Shown: one piece after another, positions 13,758 through 24,691 of the stretch
Layout of the letters: every line of letters begins with the position of its first letter
Numbering within the stretch: position 1 is the stretch's first letter
From: Pholis gunnellus
Lineage: Eukaryota > Chordata > Actinopteri > Perciformes > Pholidae
DNA length: 64,000 nucleotides
Direction of reading: 5' to 3'
Assembly (NCBI GenBank): GCA_910591455.2
Contig: OU342816.1
Coordinates: 9,774,638 to 9,838,637, forward strand
Translations under genes and position numbers: made by a program
The notes under the pieces: generated by a model
Told to the model about the DNA's origin: nothing
What the model saw: only the letters and a program-made list of their open reading frames with translations
Databases searched by the model: none

Positions 13758-14872
13758 AATGAGTGAGTGGGTCTCTGTTGGTCACTGATGTAAAAACATA
13801 GGCATCATAGAGCAACATGTTTAAATATGTATAACTAGATTTATCAAAGAAGCAACTTTAAAATCTTTGAATAATATTTCACAAATGTGTGCTCTAATTT
13901 TAAAAGTATATTGCAAATGTAAACATTTGCAATTCATAAATGATAGCACTCACTTTTTAAGCGTTGGCATATCCTATTTTTTTGACATTATATATACTTT
14001 ATATACTTTGAATGAGACTTCTACATTGCTCGACATATCCTGCACGTCTACCTTTCTTCTTTCTCCATAAATAAAGCACCAAATACCAATTTCATTTATT
14101 TGATATAAACACTACAACTATTTGTCATTGTCATGTTCAGAATTTCATCTATCAGCCACCTTAATCAGTTGTTTCATCGTCATCACAGAGTGCGGTTGGA
14201 AAATTGAAGCATCAAGAGCCCATTTTTAGCACTTCATCTTAGCTTTACTCCCACTGATTTGGCATCATTGCTACTGCTTAATGCGGGATATGGCAATCAA
14301 ACACGGAAATGTAACTTAAATGGACTGGCTAATAATGTATCCCTGGCTGCCAGGAAACAGTTGATGTTCTCAGCTCTGGCTTCTTCCATCCAGACCGGCG
14401 CTGGATCTGATTGAATAAAGTGATGTACTCTGTCCAAGCGCATTGTCGGAGACATACAGGCGAGCAGACAAATAACACATAAAAAGACCCACAGAGGCAG
14501 AAACAAAAACAGGAATACAGGCCAGACTAGACTCCAGTGTTTTCGAATGGACACGTCAGACTTTGCCCTTCATTTTTCATTCTGTGTAAACAAATGAAAC
14601 TCAAACTTCATGTTCTAGCCGAGTCAGATCTGTTCTGTTTGTATTTGTCAAAACTTGGCCGGCACAATTCAGCATACTTTCACACCTCTCTGCAATCCAG
14701 TTTGAACATGCAAATGTTGCTGGTACAGGTGTTGTTTCTGAAATTCACTGTGGCACACACGTTGTGTTGAACTACCAGCAAGACATAATGTGGCATTTCA
14801 CAGGCAACAAAACATGCAGGAAGAGGATTCTGACCTTTTAAAGTTGAAATTTATGAATACAATTGATAACCG

Positions 14873-14876
14873 CACA

Positions 14877-14952
<76 letters not shown>

Positions 14953-14971
14953 CACACACACATACACACAC
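14873..14971. repeat. (CA)n microsatellite with interrupted end
   Basis: About 36 perfect CA units run from 14879 to 14949, followed by CTACACA and CATACACA interruptions to about 14971. Confidence 0.96.
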
Positions 14972-15112
14972 TTATTCTTCAGTCTGGTCTGCAAGTAACA
15001 TGATCATTATTTAGATCCTAAAAGATGATGACCAACAAAGGACATAATATATTATATAATATTTTCAATTAGCTTCAGCAGGGTTTCCCTTGTAATGCAA
15101 ACAAAACTCAAA

Positions 15113-15166
15113 AGTGAGTGAGAGAGTGAGAGGGTGTGAGTGAGTGACAGGGAGAGTGAGTGATTA
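15113..15166. repeat. GAGT/GTGA-rich simple repeat
   Basis: Imperfect tandem units of GTGA and GAGA type. No coding features. Confidence 0.7.
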
Positions 15167-17976
15167 ACAAAAGCACTGTTTTAGGAGAGTACTTATTTTT
15201 AGGAGACAGGGCTGGAAGGAGGGAGAATAGTGTGCATGAGAAACAATGCAAGTGTACGTGACGGATAACATGGATGAAAGAGAATAGTCGTGTGTAAAAT
15301 AATTCATGTTTAATTAAAGGAAGGTTGGTTCATAGAACACGCGCAGTTTGAATTCCCAGCTGCAGATTGGCTCCTGGAAATGTTCCAATGAAAGCCGATA
15401 TCGTCTGTGTGGTGATTTTGGTGAAGTGGCCACAATTGAAATTGCAGGTCACATGACTTTAACCCAGAAAGTCTCTTTACCACACATAACCATTACAAAA
15501 AAACACTTCCGTAAAGCAATAAAGAAATAGACGTCACAAACACTTATTGCAATTAGTTTCAGCATTGTCAAATCTGAGTCATTAGTTAAAAAAATAAAGT
15601 AATGTGGAGTAATGTGTTGCATCAACATTTTATTTCCATGCTATTTTATGTGTACAGGGAGTCAGTTATTTTAGTCAGAAACCCTAATGTGCATGTGCTA
15701 TGGTCCAAAAGTTAGCATCTATAAGAGCGACTGAAGAGAACGCTCACCATATTGCTCCTATTGAGCAACTTTTATCGGAAGACTGTGTCCAATAGAATAA
15801 TGTTGGATGTCAGCCAATGACGGAATTAAACTGTAAAAATGTTTTCATACATTCACATATATATTTTCATCATCTGTCATCTTTTTAAGAAGCTATTACT
15901 CTGTCTGACTCACCTCTGCTCTCAATCACATAACACAGACATTCCCTCTTGGTTTCACTGGAGAGTATTATATGAGTGCGGCCATATTGGTGTGTGTTAG
16001 ACAGAATAGCAGCGTGTGAGTGATTACAGAGTACTGTGTATATGTTTGAGGGTGAGTATAGTGGTGTACTGCGTGTATGATTCTGATTCTGTGAGCGAAT
16101 AAGGTGTATGGCCTAAATGGCCTGTCTGGTGTTGTAGTCATTCTAGTTACTTACTTAAAAACACACGTAGACCATTACCACAACCACCACACAAGGCTGC
16201 TTTCCACCAACAACCACATGTTTTTGAAAGGAGCACAAACTGAAAGAAAAGGTAAAGCATTCACAATTCCTGGTTAATGGGCTAAAAAACACAAAACCGC
16301 CAGTATGGTCTTTTAAAGCCCACTGCCAAATAGCACACAGCTTTGGAGCCCCTAACAGTAAATGTTCTGTTTGTGAATACGCCCGGATATGAACTTGACC
16401 ATAGTTACCAAGCAACACGACCAACACATGCTTTGTTTTCTGTCTCAATGCCAGGTATCTACTACAAATCAAACATTGACACTCACAGAAAAAACATGTA
16501 CGCTAGAAGTTCAGGCACATACATTTTTTTAAGAGTATGAACGAATGTCATCCAGAAGTCTTTTACGCCTCTGAATGGATGTGGAATGCTGCAATGCTCA
16601 TTAACAAGAGGGCAGTTCCTGCCGCCTTTGTATTCAGAGTTTGGTCTAGGAACACTTTCCGAGTGAGTGGAACTGAAACAATTGGTGTGCCACTCTAATC
16701 TCGACACTGCTACTGAGCATTGGATCTGGCTGCGTTTGGCAGGCGGTCTCCCCTTGTGGTGTGGCAGCCTGCAAAAAGGCTCGGGTCTCTGTGGCACTTC
16801 ATGGTTGCCAAAATCTGAAGGAAAGGTCATTTACACTGCAGACACAGTGGGGGAGAAAAACCCAGGTGTCTGCAAGAGACGCTGCCCGTGTGTCATGCTG
16901 AAGTTATGCGTCCATTCTGGATAGCGGCTACTGGGCTGTGAAGCCTTTTCAGTTACTGATGCGTTGTATTGGCTACATCTCATTTCCTTCCTCTGCCACC
17001 TGTGCAGGAGCACAGCTTATCAATGTGCTTTTTCCTGCTCTGTCCCGACTGAATGTATGTACTTACTGACTTACATGGTTATGTGTCTTCACAAACTGCA
17101 GGAATATACTTGGCTAAAAATCAATGTTACCACACATAATGTGATGAGCTCCAGCAGTTCTTAAACAGCTCTGATTTGATATCAGCTGGGTCATTTCATG
17201 CTCATTCCAGATCACCGACTCATCTAGCAGATAATGCTTTTTTTGCTTGAAGTAGATAGTCAAAAGCAGGCAACAGGAAAATGGATGGCAGGAGAGTGCT
17301 GCAGAAAATAGAGCACTCCAAACCCCCCCCAAATCCTGGCAACAACACCCACACGCTTCCAGATGTCACACCACAAACTTCTAAACTGTATGTTATTAAG
17401 AGATGTCAGGAGTCCAAGAAAAGTGTGAAGGAGACATAATGTGTAAAATTCAAATCTGCTTTTTTCTTACCAGTTGCATCTCCATATTGAAACTGAATTT
17501 GAGCATGTTTTACAAACAGATACACTGGACAGATATACTCCTTAAATACAGACAAATAACATACTTTTCTTTTTTTCTGATGCAAATATGAAAGACTTGT
17601 TTTTTTTCACAAAGCATTCATGACATGCCTGCGTGATTCTTTCTTTGATTTTCTTTTATTTTTTGAAATATTTAATTATTTATTCAATTATTATTGATTT
17701 CACATGTGTTAGTGTGGATGGCTTTGTACAGAATTGACAAAGTAAGTCGTTCAAATCAACACGCGCACTCACACACATAGACACGGATGAAATAAAATGT
17801 CAATATAAAAGCTGAGTTGATTTATGCCATGCCCCGCCTTGTTCCATTCAAGCCAAAGTGCTCGGCCCTCAGCTTGGCAACGTGTGTCAGCCTACATTAG
17901 GTGGACCAGTGAACAATGGTCTCAGCCAGGAGCAGGTGGTTACTTGAAACTCTGAGAGGTGGGTGTGCATTAGTGG

Positions 17977-18006
17977 CTGTGTGTATGTGTGTGTGTGTGT
18001 GTGTGT
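17977..18006. repeat. Short (GT)n microsatellite
   Basis: About 15 GT units with one TATG interruption, followed by a short GA-rich run. Confidence 0.85.
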
Positions 18007-18287
18007 ACAGTACGTGTGTGTGACAGAGAGAGGGAAAGAGAGACTGGTCTATCTGCCATCTGGACAATCCCAGGTGAGGCGGAAACTCAAATGTGCTGTT
18101 TCTATCAGTTCACTGACTGGCCTCTCCCCTGGATCCAAGCGCTTTTTGAGAGAAGACCCAGTGGTGCCTTGCTATGCCTCTAGTGATGGCACACACCAAT
18201 TTTGGGAGTGTGAAATGAGCCATTACAAGGTGTGCAGCACCCCCTCTTAAAGTGAATTGACCCAAAATGAGATCAGCAGGCCGAGGC

Positions 18288-18345
18288 AGGTCAAGTTTAT
18301 TTATAGCACGCTGTTCACAAACAGATCATTTACGGAAAACGGGGG
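18288..18345. repeat. Short dispersed repeat fragment
   Basis: A 'tcaagtttatttatagcacg' opening followed by 'gttcacaaacagatcatt' matches the style of the fragments near 7165 and 36662. The family is not named. Confidence 0.35.
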
Positions 18346-18729
18346 ACGACTTAACAAGTGTGCGTGTGTGCACATGTATAGGGGCAGTGTGTTTACGTAA
18401 AGTACCATCCTGCAGAGGAAGAAAATGAATGACAGCTGAGAGTCAAGGCAGGTTGTGAGTATTGCAGAGTAAAATAACTTTACTCCATGTCATCATTTTT
18501 CAAATGAGAGTCAAACTTTTTGAACTGAAAAAGTTACTGGCGATATGTATTTTCTTTTTTTTTTTTATGTTGGGGAACACTTCCTGCGAAGCAGCTTTAG
18601 TTGTGTGACTGACTTGAAGTTATCAGCATAGGTAGGCAACTTCTAATGAGCAAAGTTTTTAATTTGATAAATAATGCATAGGCTGTTTTTAGAAGCCATC
18701 TTACAATCAAGCTAAAGATGCAATCTAGA

Positions 18730-18748
18730 AGAGAGAGAGAGAGAGAGA
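18730..18748. repeat. (GA)n microsatellite
   Basis: About nine GA units. Confidence 0.85.
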
Positions 18749-19141
18749 CCCCGTGCCTCTGCCCCAGAAAACTGACATGAAAGATTAGACATACTACAGT
18801 ATGTGATTGTCAAATGCATGTTATTACACAAATGATTTTGATAGATTAATAACTAATTCTGCGTTTCATTCACTCGACATACTTGACCAACATTTTTTAA
18901 GACAATACCTTATTAATTCTTAAAGCCTCTGATTCCGAGCTTCTGATGCCCCTCCAGAGATTAGTCTGATGATGCCTTATGTTCATATACGTACAATAAT
19001 TACATAGTTCAAAGCAGTTTTGTGGGCTCTTCGGCTATTCACTTATATCCTCGCATATGCTCATTATAATCCTCTTCCTCTTAAATTCGTGTGGCATCAC
19101 ACAGCAGTTTGTACTGTAGCCCCCTTCTCTCTGATCTAACA

Positions 19142-19395
19142 ACCAGAATGCTTCAAATTACTTAAAGGCTCTCTGGACGATATTCAAAGTGTTCATGCAA
19201 AGATAAAGATGTAAAGATATAGTGGGAGTCATGGCGACCTGAGCAGAGAATGGAGTCTGTCTTCCTCTCTGTGTGTTGTAATCCGAGCATCTCCGTGCTT
19301 TGTTTACATAGTGGTGCCATGAGTGTAAAATACATCTCTTTCCCAATGTAAGTCTATGGGGAAAATAAGTGTAATTCCACTGTTTGGCCACTATG
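19142..19395. repeat. Dispersed repeat copy A (related to 61509-61730)
   Basis: This copy and 61509-61730 share a run of ordered blocks: 'agatatagtgg', 'ctgagcagagaatg', 'cctctctgtgtgttgt', 'ccgagc', 'tctccgtgctttgtt' and 'acatag', in the same orientation. They are about 42 kb apart. Shared order with divergent spacers means an interspersed repeat family and not a local duplication. No coding capacity is seen. I know this pattern as common in percomorph genomes but cannot name the element. Confidence 0.6.
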
Positions 19396-19484
19396 TCAAA
19401 TTTGCTTCAAAACACCAGCACTCCTCCTGGGAGCTCTGACGAGCTTACCTTTTATTTGCATATTAACACACGAGAGCGTGCCCC

Positions 19485-19519
19485 ATATATATATATATAT
19501 ATATATACAGTATATATAC
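19485..19519. repeat. (AT)n microsatellite
   Basis: About 11 AT units, a CAG interruption, then four more TA units. It may extrude as a cruciform. Confidence 0.85.
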
Positions 19520-19749
19520 ATTTATATATGGTTTTATGATAAACCATTTTAATTAATTTCTATATTTGTTCCCAAGGTACCGTCATCTAGGTAAAATATC
19601 CAAATGCTGTTCCTACCCCTTGTTCTCAGTTTTTGAACGTACAAAGTAGACATCGAAATAACCGGGGTAAACATCACATATACCTCAGCCATGAACTGTA
19701 CGTCTCTCTGCTACACCGCTGACTCATCAACCCCCTGTACTGTGGAACC

Positions 19750-19770
19750 TACTCTCTCTCTCTCTCTCTC
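19750..19770. repeat. (CT)n microsatellite
   Basis: About ten CT units followed by other C/T-rich sequence. Confidence 0.8.
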
Positions 19771-20692
19771 CCTCTATTTCAGTCTTAACAGCTTTTTTTC
19801 CCCCAAAGGGCTGTAGACCGCTTCCACCCTCTGTCCCTTCCACCTTTACACCGCCTTGTCCCATCACATCCCACTTCACCTCTCAACCCTTCTGATTGTC
19901 CTCCGCAAGACAATTTTCAGAGCTCAGGCAGTTGTCAACCTCAATACTTCACAGCCCTGTAACCGGGATCATCACTATCAACAGAGCAGCAAGCAACGCA
20001 ACATATACTGTAAGTTGCCCAGTTCATGTGGAAGGACAGCTCACACCCAGAAGCACGTTTTGTGTGCTCTTTCTCATGTTTTGAATTCTGAGCCCATTCC
20101 ACTTGTACGCTGCAAAAAATGATTCAGCTTGTCTCTCAGGTTGCAACCTGGTGTGGCTGACAAGAAGAACGTCCATTTGGGATCCTGTGAGCGATGGATT
20201 CCACACCATATTTCCAGGCACTAAAATCACACTCAAATGTTCAGGTTTAGCAGTTGCTGATGCAGATACGTGACATGAGGCTTCAACATAACCTATGCAA
20301 ACTCTGTTATACGTACTGTATGACATTCATCCATTTTGCTTTGGGTTTATAGGAGAGGCAACAATCCTTTTCAACTTCCCACCCCTCCACACGTTTTATT
20401 TTTTTGTTTATGTAGGTGTGTATAAGTGTGTGTGTATGAAGATGCATCTTTATGTATTTCATAGCTATTTATTTATTTTACTGTGCAAACATCTACGATA
20501 CAACGAGAATAAATTAAACAAGATATAATAGAACTTGAACTATCCGGAAGGAAACTGTTGTGCAGCAGTTGCAGTACAAAGTAGGAAAGTGATCAAAAAC
20601 AGTCCACTTTAGGGATTTTACACACATTTGTGCCAATAAATGAGGCAAGCTTTTGTCTTTTTCAAAGGAAAAGGGGCGTAAACCATGAACTG

Positions 20693-20700
20693 TATAAAAG
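20693..20700 (+). promoter_or_regulatory. TATA-like box upstream of cadm2
   Basis: A TATAAAAG string lies 669 bases before the cadm2 start codon. If it is used, transcription would begin about 25-30 bases downstream, near 20723, giving a 5' UTR of roughly 640 bases. The neighbouring CpG-rich region with CCAAT and GC boxes could equally start transcription further downstream, so use of this box is uncertain. Confidence 0.35.
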
Positions 20701-20818
20701 GCGTAAACTCATCAGATTGGGCCTATTTTTCTGTTCAGACTTTTAAACACTCAGCGAGTCTACAAACTAGTTGAAATTGATATTTTTTGCAGCGGCGCTC
20801 AGTCGCTAAAGCCCCCCT

Positions 20819-20819
<1 letters not shown>

Positions 20820-20859
<40 letters not shown>
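20820..20859. repeat. Poly-C tract (40 C) in the promoter / 5' UTR region
   Basis: A run of 40 C residues after a C6TT prelude, only about 500 bases before the start codon. The complementary strand is poly-G, so the tract could form G-quadruplex, i-motif or triplex structures. Its length may vary between individuals, or may be a base-calling estimate. Proline-rich and glycine-rich ORFs across it are artefacts. Confidence 0.95.
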
Positions 20860-21361
20860 TACACACCGCCACGTCGGTAAGCCTCGGTCCTTCGCGATTG
20901 GCTCACCTTTCATGTCCGTCAAAGCTGTGTGGGCGGGACTCAAACAATTCACTCGTGCTCCCTGCGCTGTGGACTGTGCGCCACAGCAGACCGAGTGCGG
21001 GGCAGACAGTAGTACGGCAGCGGCAAGCATCTACTCTGTGACCGGAGAACGACTGCTCTCAGCCCCTGGGTTTTTACACCGCTGTTGTTCTCTCCTGCAA
21101 AACTGAGCCCACACGTTACCGCTGTTGCATCCCGGCGCGTTGCTTCTTTGAAGAGTGAGAAACGTTTCCACAAGCGGCACAGGCTTTTTCGGGGTCGTGA
21201 AGTCGGTTGTGTCAAACCCCGTTTTCCCAGAGACGCACAAAAGACGCACGTCCCAAGTCCACCTGGATAGCCGACCAAAAAGCCGTCCGGTCCGCTTCGA
21301 GGTCCAGCGGGGAGACGCGAGGAGAAGTTAGCGCGGAAAGGCAAGAAACAACGAAGACAGG
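20860..21361 (+). promoter_or_regulatory. CpG-rich promoter and 5' UTR of cadm2
   Basis: CpG density rises sharply here and stays high to about 21670, unlike the AT-rich flanks. An inverted CCAAT box (ATTGG, 20897-20901) lies 30 bases upstream of a GC box (GGGCGGG, 20931-20937), a classic arrangement for broad vertebrate promoters. The segment from about 20960 to 21361 then probably includes the 5' UTR. An in-frame TAG at 21329-21331 precedes the chosen ATG. The exact transcription start cannot be seen from sequence alone. Confidence 0.6.
20912..21106 (+). other. Possible upstream ORF in the cadm2 leader
   Basis: An ATG at 20912 opens a 64-codon frame that ends at 21106, in the same frame as the cadm2 ATG but closed well before it. 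It would be in the mRNA only if transcription starts upstream of 20912, for example from the TATA-like box at 20693. The peptide resembles no known protein. If transcribed it could lower translation of the main ORF. Confidence 0.25.
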
Positions 21362-21422
21362 ATGAATCTCAAGAGTCATTTGATTTTCACCCTCTACACT
21401 ATTTATGGGATTCTTCTGAAAG
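21362..21422 (+). CDS. First coding exon of cell adhesion molecule 2 (partial; signal peptide)
   Basis: This exon encodes the 20-residue start of a secreted or membrane protein: one Lys near the front, then a hydrophobic core (LIFTLYTIYGILL), typical of a signal peptide. It ends one base into a codon (phase 1) at a strong donor, G|GTGAGT. The ATG has A at -3, and an in-frame stop 33 bases upstream supports it as the start. Compared with the human CADM2 N-terminus as I recall it, length, exon end and phase agree. Met1, Lys4, Tyr12, Gly16, Leu18 and Leu19 are identical, and most other positions are conservative changes. CADM2 (SynCAM2/Necl-3) is a single-pass membrane protein with three Ig domains that mediates calcium-independent contacts between axons, glia and synapses. 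Its Ig, membrane and PDZ-binding parts would lie beyond this window. It could instead be another Ig-family gene. I could not tell cadm2a from cadm2b. Confidence 0.65.
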
Positions 21423-21428
21423 GTGAGT
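21423..21428 (+). other. Splice donor of cadm2 intron 1
   Basis: GTGAGT directly follows AAAG, close to the vertebrate consensus. If ignored, the frame would run on through CpG-rich intron sequence to a stop at 21709, giving a Cys/Arg-rich tail with no family features, which supports splicing here. Confidence 0.7.
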
Positions 21429-22027
21429 CTGGGGCGAGTGGTGCGCACATGCGCTTGTGTTTTCTGTGTGTTTTGTGTTACGCGCGCACGTTACAGGCCA
21501 ACAACAGGGCAGGGTGGAGGGGCAGCAGGACGCGCGGTCACACGCGGGTCCTGGCTGAAAGGTGCGGAGCGCCCTCTCCCTCGCAGGGTTCATGCGTGTC
21601 TGTGCCTGCACGCGTTTGGACGTGCGTTGAATGTGCGTGCGTATGCAAACGTGCGTGCTGTGTGAGACAGCTAGAGGAGGGAGAGAGAGAGAGAAAGCTT
21701 GTCCACTAACATTCGGGATGTCTTGGATGTTAATGTTCAGGAATGCGGGGAATCTTATTTTCATAATTGTACACGGTAGACAGTGCAGCCATTCAGACTG
21801 ATGCGTCTCCTGCGTCTGCAATTCTGTCCTGTGCGTGAGTGGCAATGAAACGAAAAAAAACGAGCCCGCAAGGAAGACACACCTCAACATGAAGTAACCA
21901 ACCCGGCGGTTGTTTTTGACTTGCAGCACTTGGATGAGTCACAGAGAGACTCTGGCAACGTTTTACGCACCGAAACAGTTTGATGGAGCTGATCGCAGCC
22001 ACGCACAGCATTTTGATTCCACATTTC

Positions 22028-22049
22028 TGTTGTTGTTGTTGTTGTTGTT
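22028..22049. repeat. (GTT)n microsatellite
   Basis: About seven GTT units. Confidence 0.85.
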
Positions 22050-23542
22050 TTCTTTTAGGAATGTTTGACTTCTGTTTCATCTGTGCAGGTGTGGCGTCTG
22101 TCGCTAGTGCGCACAGTCATCTGGTGGTGTTGTGTGTCTGCGTGGCAGTTTTAAAGGAAGGTTACTGCCAATAACCTTAAAACGAGTTGTAGGAAGTGAT
22201 TGGAACGTTCTCCACTTCAATTCTGAACGTTTGAATTTCCGGTATGATAGCTGGTGATATTAAGGTTTTTTTTTATCTTCCTCTCAGATGAATCCTCATA
22301 TTGCCGATATCCACAACACTGTAGCAGGGATATTTGTTCACGTTTTAAGATGAGAATCAATTTGGGTCACGGCTGAACTCGATTTGGATCAATCAATGAG
22401 AATATTGATTAATAATGATTTGGAGACTATTTGTCATAATTACGATAAACAGCTCCCCACAGAGGACTGGACTGTAAACACCAGATTAAGGTGCCATTGG
22501 GGGTCAAGGTCATTGGGCGGCCTGTTTGTGAGACGGTTTAATGTATTGTATAGGCATATGCATTAAAGTGGAACTAAAATAGACAAATGACCGTGAAATA
22601 TGTCCAACTTCTTTAGGTTTCTCTATGCTTGCCATTGTGTTCTCCGAGTGTCTTGAACAGATACATGTGTGAGTAACAACTAAGTAGGATCGGGGAAATG
22701 CAGTAAAAGGAAAGTTAGTTCTGGGGTTATTATGAGTACGATTTATTATACATCAACTTGGAGTCATTAGAGAACGTCTTCGTATCAGGCTCCTATTTTG
22801 AGGGTGCAGTGCAGACGCTCTGTGGAATATCTTTTGCTTTCAGAATAGTTCCACTTTTTACGAATCTGTACGACCCAGTGGTATTCGATGTGGCAATTTC
22901 TTACCACAAAGTGCACTTAAATACAGTGTTGGGTACTGGATGGAAGTCCGATCTTTTGGCGAGCAAGGGAAGTAAAATGCCATTCATTTATGTGAGAAGT
23001 CTTGCATTTCTGGACAGCTACATTCAGGCTGTGTTGAACAGTGGCAGGAAGGTGATGGATTCACTCCAAAACAACTGTCAGTCTAACAGCAGGGCCACAT
23101 ATGCCACGCTGAGCTTCGGTTTTGTCATATAAAGTCCACTTCATCCCCCTCGAATCATAGCAAGATGTATATAAAGCATTTATTATAGCAGAACAGATTC
23201 ATCAAAAATGAAAGTCTTGACTTTAACTGCTGTTTTCTTTTTTTTTAATCCACACGAGTAAATGAGAAATCCCAAATGAGAGATCATTTGTGCTTGATTC
23301 CCTTGATCATTTGTTGTTGTCTCTTTGAAGTGTTTGTGTGTGTATGCATATGAGAGAGAGAGAGGGAGAGCAGTCCTTCCTCAGTAACCAGACATAAGGC
23401 CATTTGTGACTTAATGAATTGATATGTAATGAGGTATCTTAGGGTATCTGCTATATCTTACAGCTCGCGCCACCTCATTTATTGACGTAACAGGGCCCTT
23501 ATTTTCCTCTTTATTCTCATAAGGGTGGCACACTCATTATGA

Positions 23543-23570
<28 letters not shown>
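23543..23570. repeat. (GT)n microsatellite
   Basis: About 14 GT units. Confidence 0.92.
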
Positions 23571-23573
<3 letters not shown>

Positions 23574-23735
23574 GGGCGTGTATTTGCATAATATCCCTGC
23601 GAATGTGTGCCACGTTTGTTTAGCTTACGTCTGAAGAGGCCTAAGCAAAGACATAGCGGTGGCGGTTACAGCAGAGAGTGCATGATGTCGGGGCACATTG
23701 CATGTGTGGCTCCCCCACCACACACCCTCACATCA

Positions 23736-23762
23736 GTCTCTCTCTCTCTCTCTCTCTCTCTC
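23736..23762. repeat. (CT)n microsatellite
   Basis: About 13 CT units. Confidence 0.92.
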
Positions 23763-24142
23763 GCTCCCTAACCCTGAAGAGGATAATGCTAGGCTGCTTG
23801 ATTTGAACAGTCATCTCGCGACACGAGGCCTATTATTGTATAGGTTCCACACAGCGGGCAGGTCAGCCTCCCTCCTGAATGAAGTCTATCTAGCCGAAGC
23901 CGCATCCGTGCGCTCCGTAAATGACAGCTGTTTCAGCCCCTCTGGCCCGGTGCCAGCTGGCATCAAGAGATCCAGACACACTGCATCTCTGTCACTAGAC
24001 TAGACCTGCGCGGCGTATATAGTGTGAACGTGAAGCGCTGCGATGGAGGTTGTTGTTTACCAACAGCCCGAGTTGTTAACATATTATCCAGTGTGTCTCA
24101 TGTGCCCATGCCGGAGCCAGAGGAAAAAAAAAAACGCCTGTT

Positions 24143-24168
24143 ATGCAAATGTGCCTCTTACGTAAGAG
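24143..24168. promoter_or_regulatory. Octamer site next to a bZIP-type palindrome
   Basis: ATGCAAAT at 24143-24150 is the consensus octamer for POU-domain factors. Five bases on, the 14-bp perfect palindrome CTCTTACGTAAGAG (24155-24168) contains TTACGTAA, the consensus for PAR/C/EBP-type bZIP factors. They lie about 2.7 kb inside the presumed first intron, where enhancers are common. Function is inferred from consensus matches only. Confidence 0.35.
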
Positions 24169-24186
24169 CTCGGGGCTGAGCAGCAG

Positions 24187-24256
24187 ACGAGGGAGGGGGG
24201 GAGGGGGGGGGGGGGAGAGATGGGAGGCAAGAGAGCGACGGAGAAAGCGGGAGATA
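24187..24256. repeat. Polypurine, G-rich tract
   Basis: The tract is almost pure purine on the + strand, with G7 and G13 runs within the first 30 bases, then GA-rich sequence. It could adopt G-quadruplex or triplex forms. Confidence 0.8.
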
Positions 24257-24615
24257 TTCTGGAATAGAGAGTTGATGTAAGAGTGATGTGGGAGGAGAGG
24301 TGTGGAGGAGGAACGTTCAATCTCCCCAGCTAAAGTCTGTGATATGTGCACTGGTTGTTTGCTGTTTGCTGATGGCTCGTCTCCGCCGCTCTGTCTGTTT
24401 CCTGGCAGTCTGTCTGTTTTGAACTCTGATCTCGCTAGCCTAAACACAAACCCCCGCTGCGGGATGTGTTTATCCCCGCAGTGAGTCTAAGCTGCTGAAG
24501 GCTGACCCTCCATCCCTCTGTACTTCCGTCCATTCCTCCCTCGCCGCATCCTCCCGTCCTGGTGTGGGAGCTTTGTACCACAGCAGCGTGGGAAAGCTTC
24601 TGATAACAAGCGGCC

Positions 24616-24616
<1 letters not shown>

Positions 24617-24687
<71 letters not shown>
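24617..24687. repeat. (GT)n microsatellite, about 35 units
   Basis: An uninterrupted GT run. The three overlapping 'Cys-Val' frames over it are artefacts. Confidence 0.97.

Positions 24688-24691
<4 letters not shown>

Noticed and set aside
20787..21041. Proline-rich ORF and the antisense glycine-rich ORF
   Set aside because: Both are created by the 40-C homopolymer. Neither has a recognised domain, and they overlap the promoter of the supported exon.
21399..21929. 176-codon antisense ORF across the cadm2 donor
   Set aside because: CpG-rich sequence is poor in stop codons. The translation has no family signature and it lies opposite an exon-intron junction.
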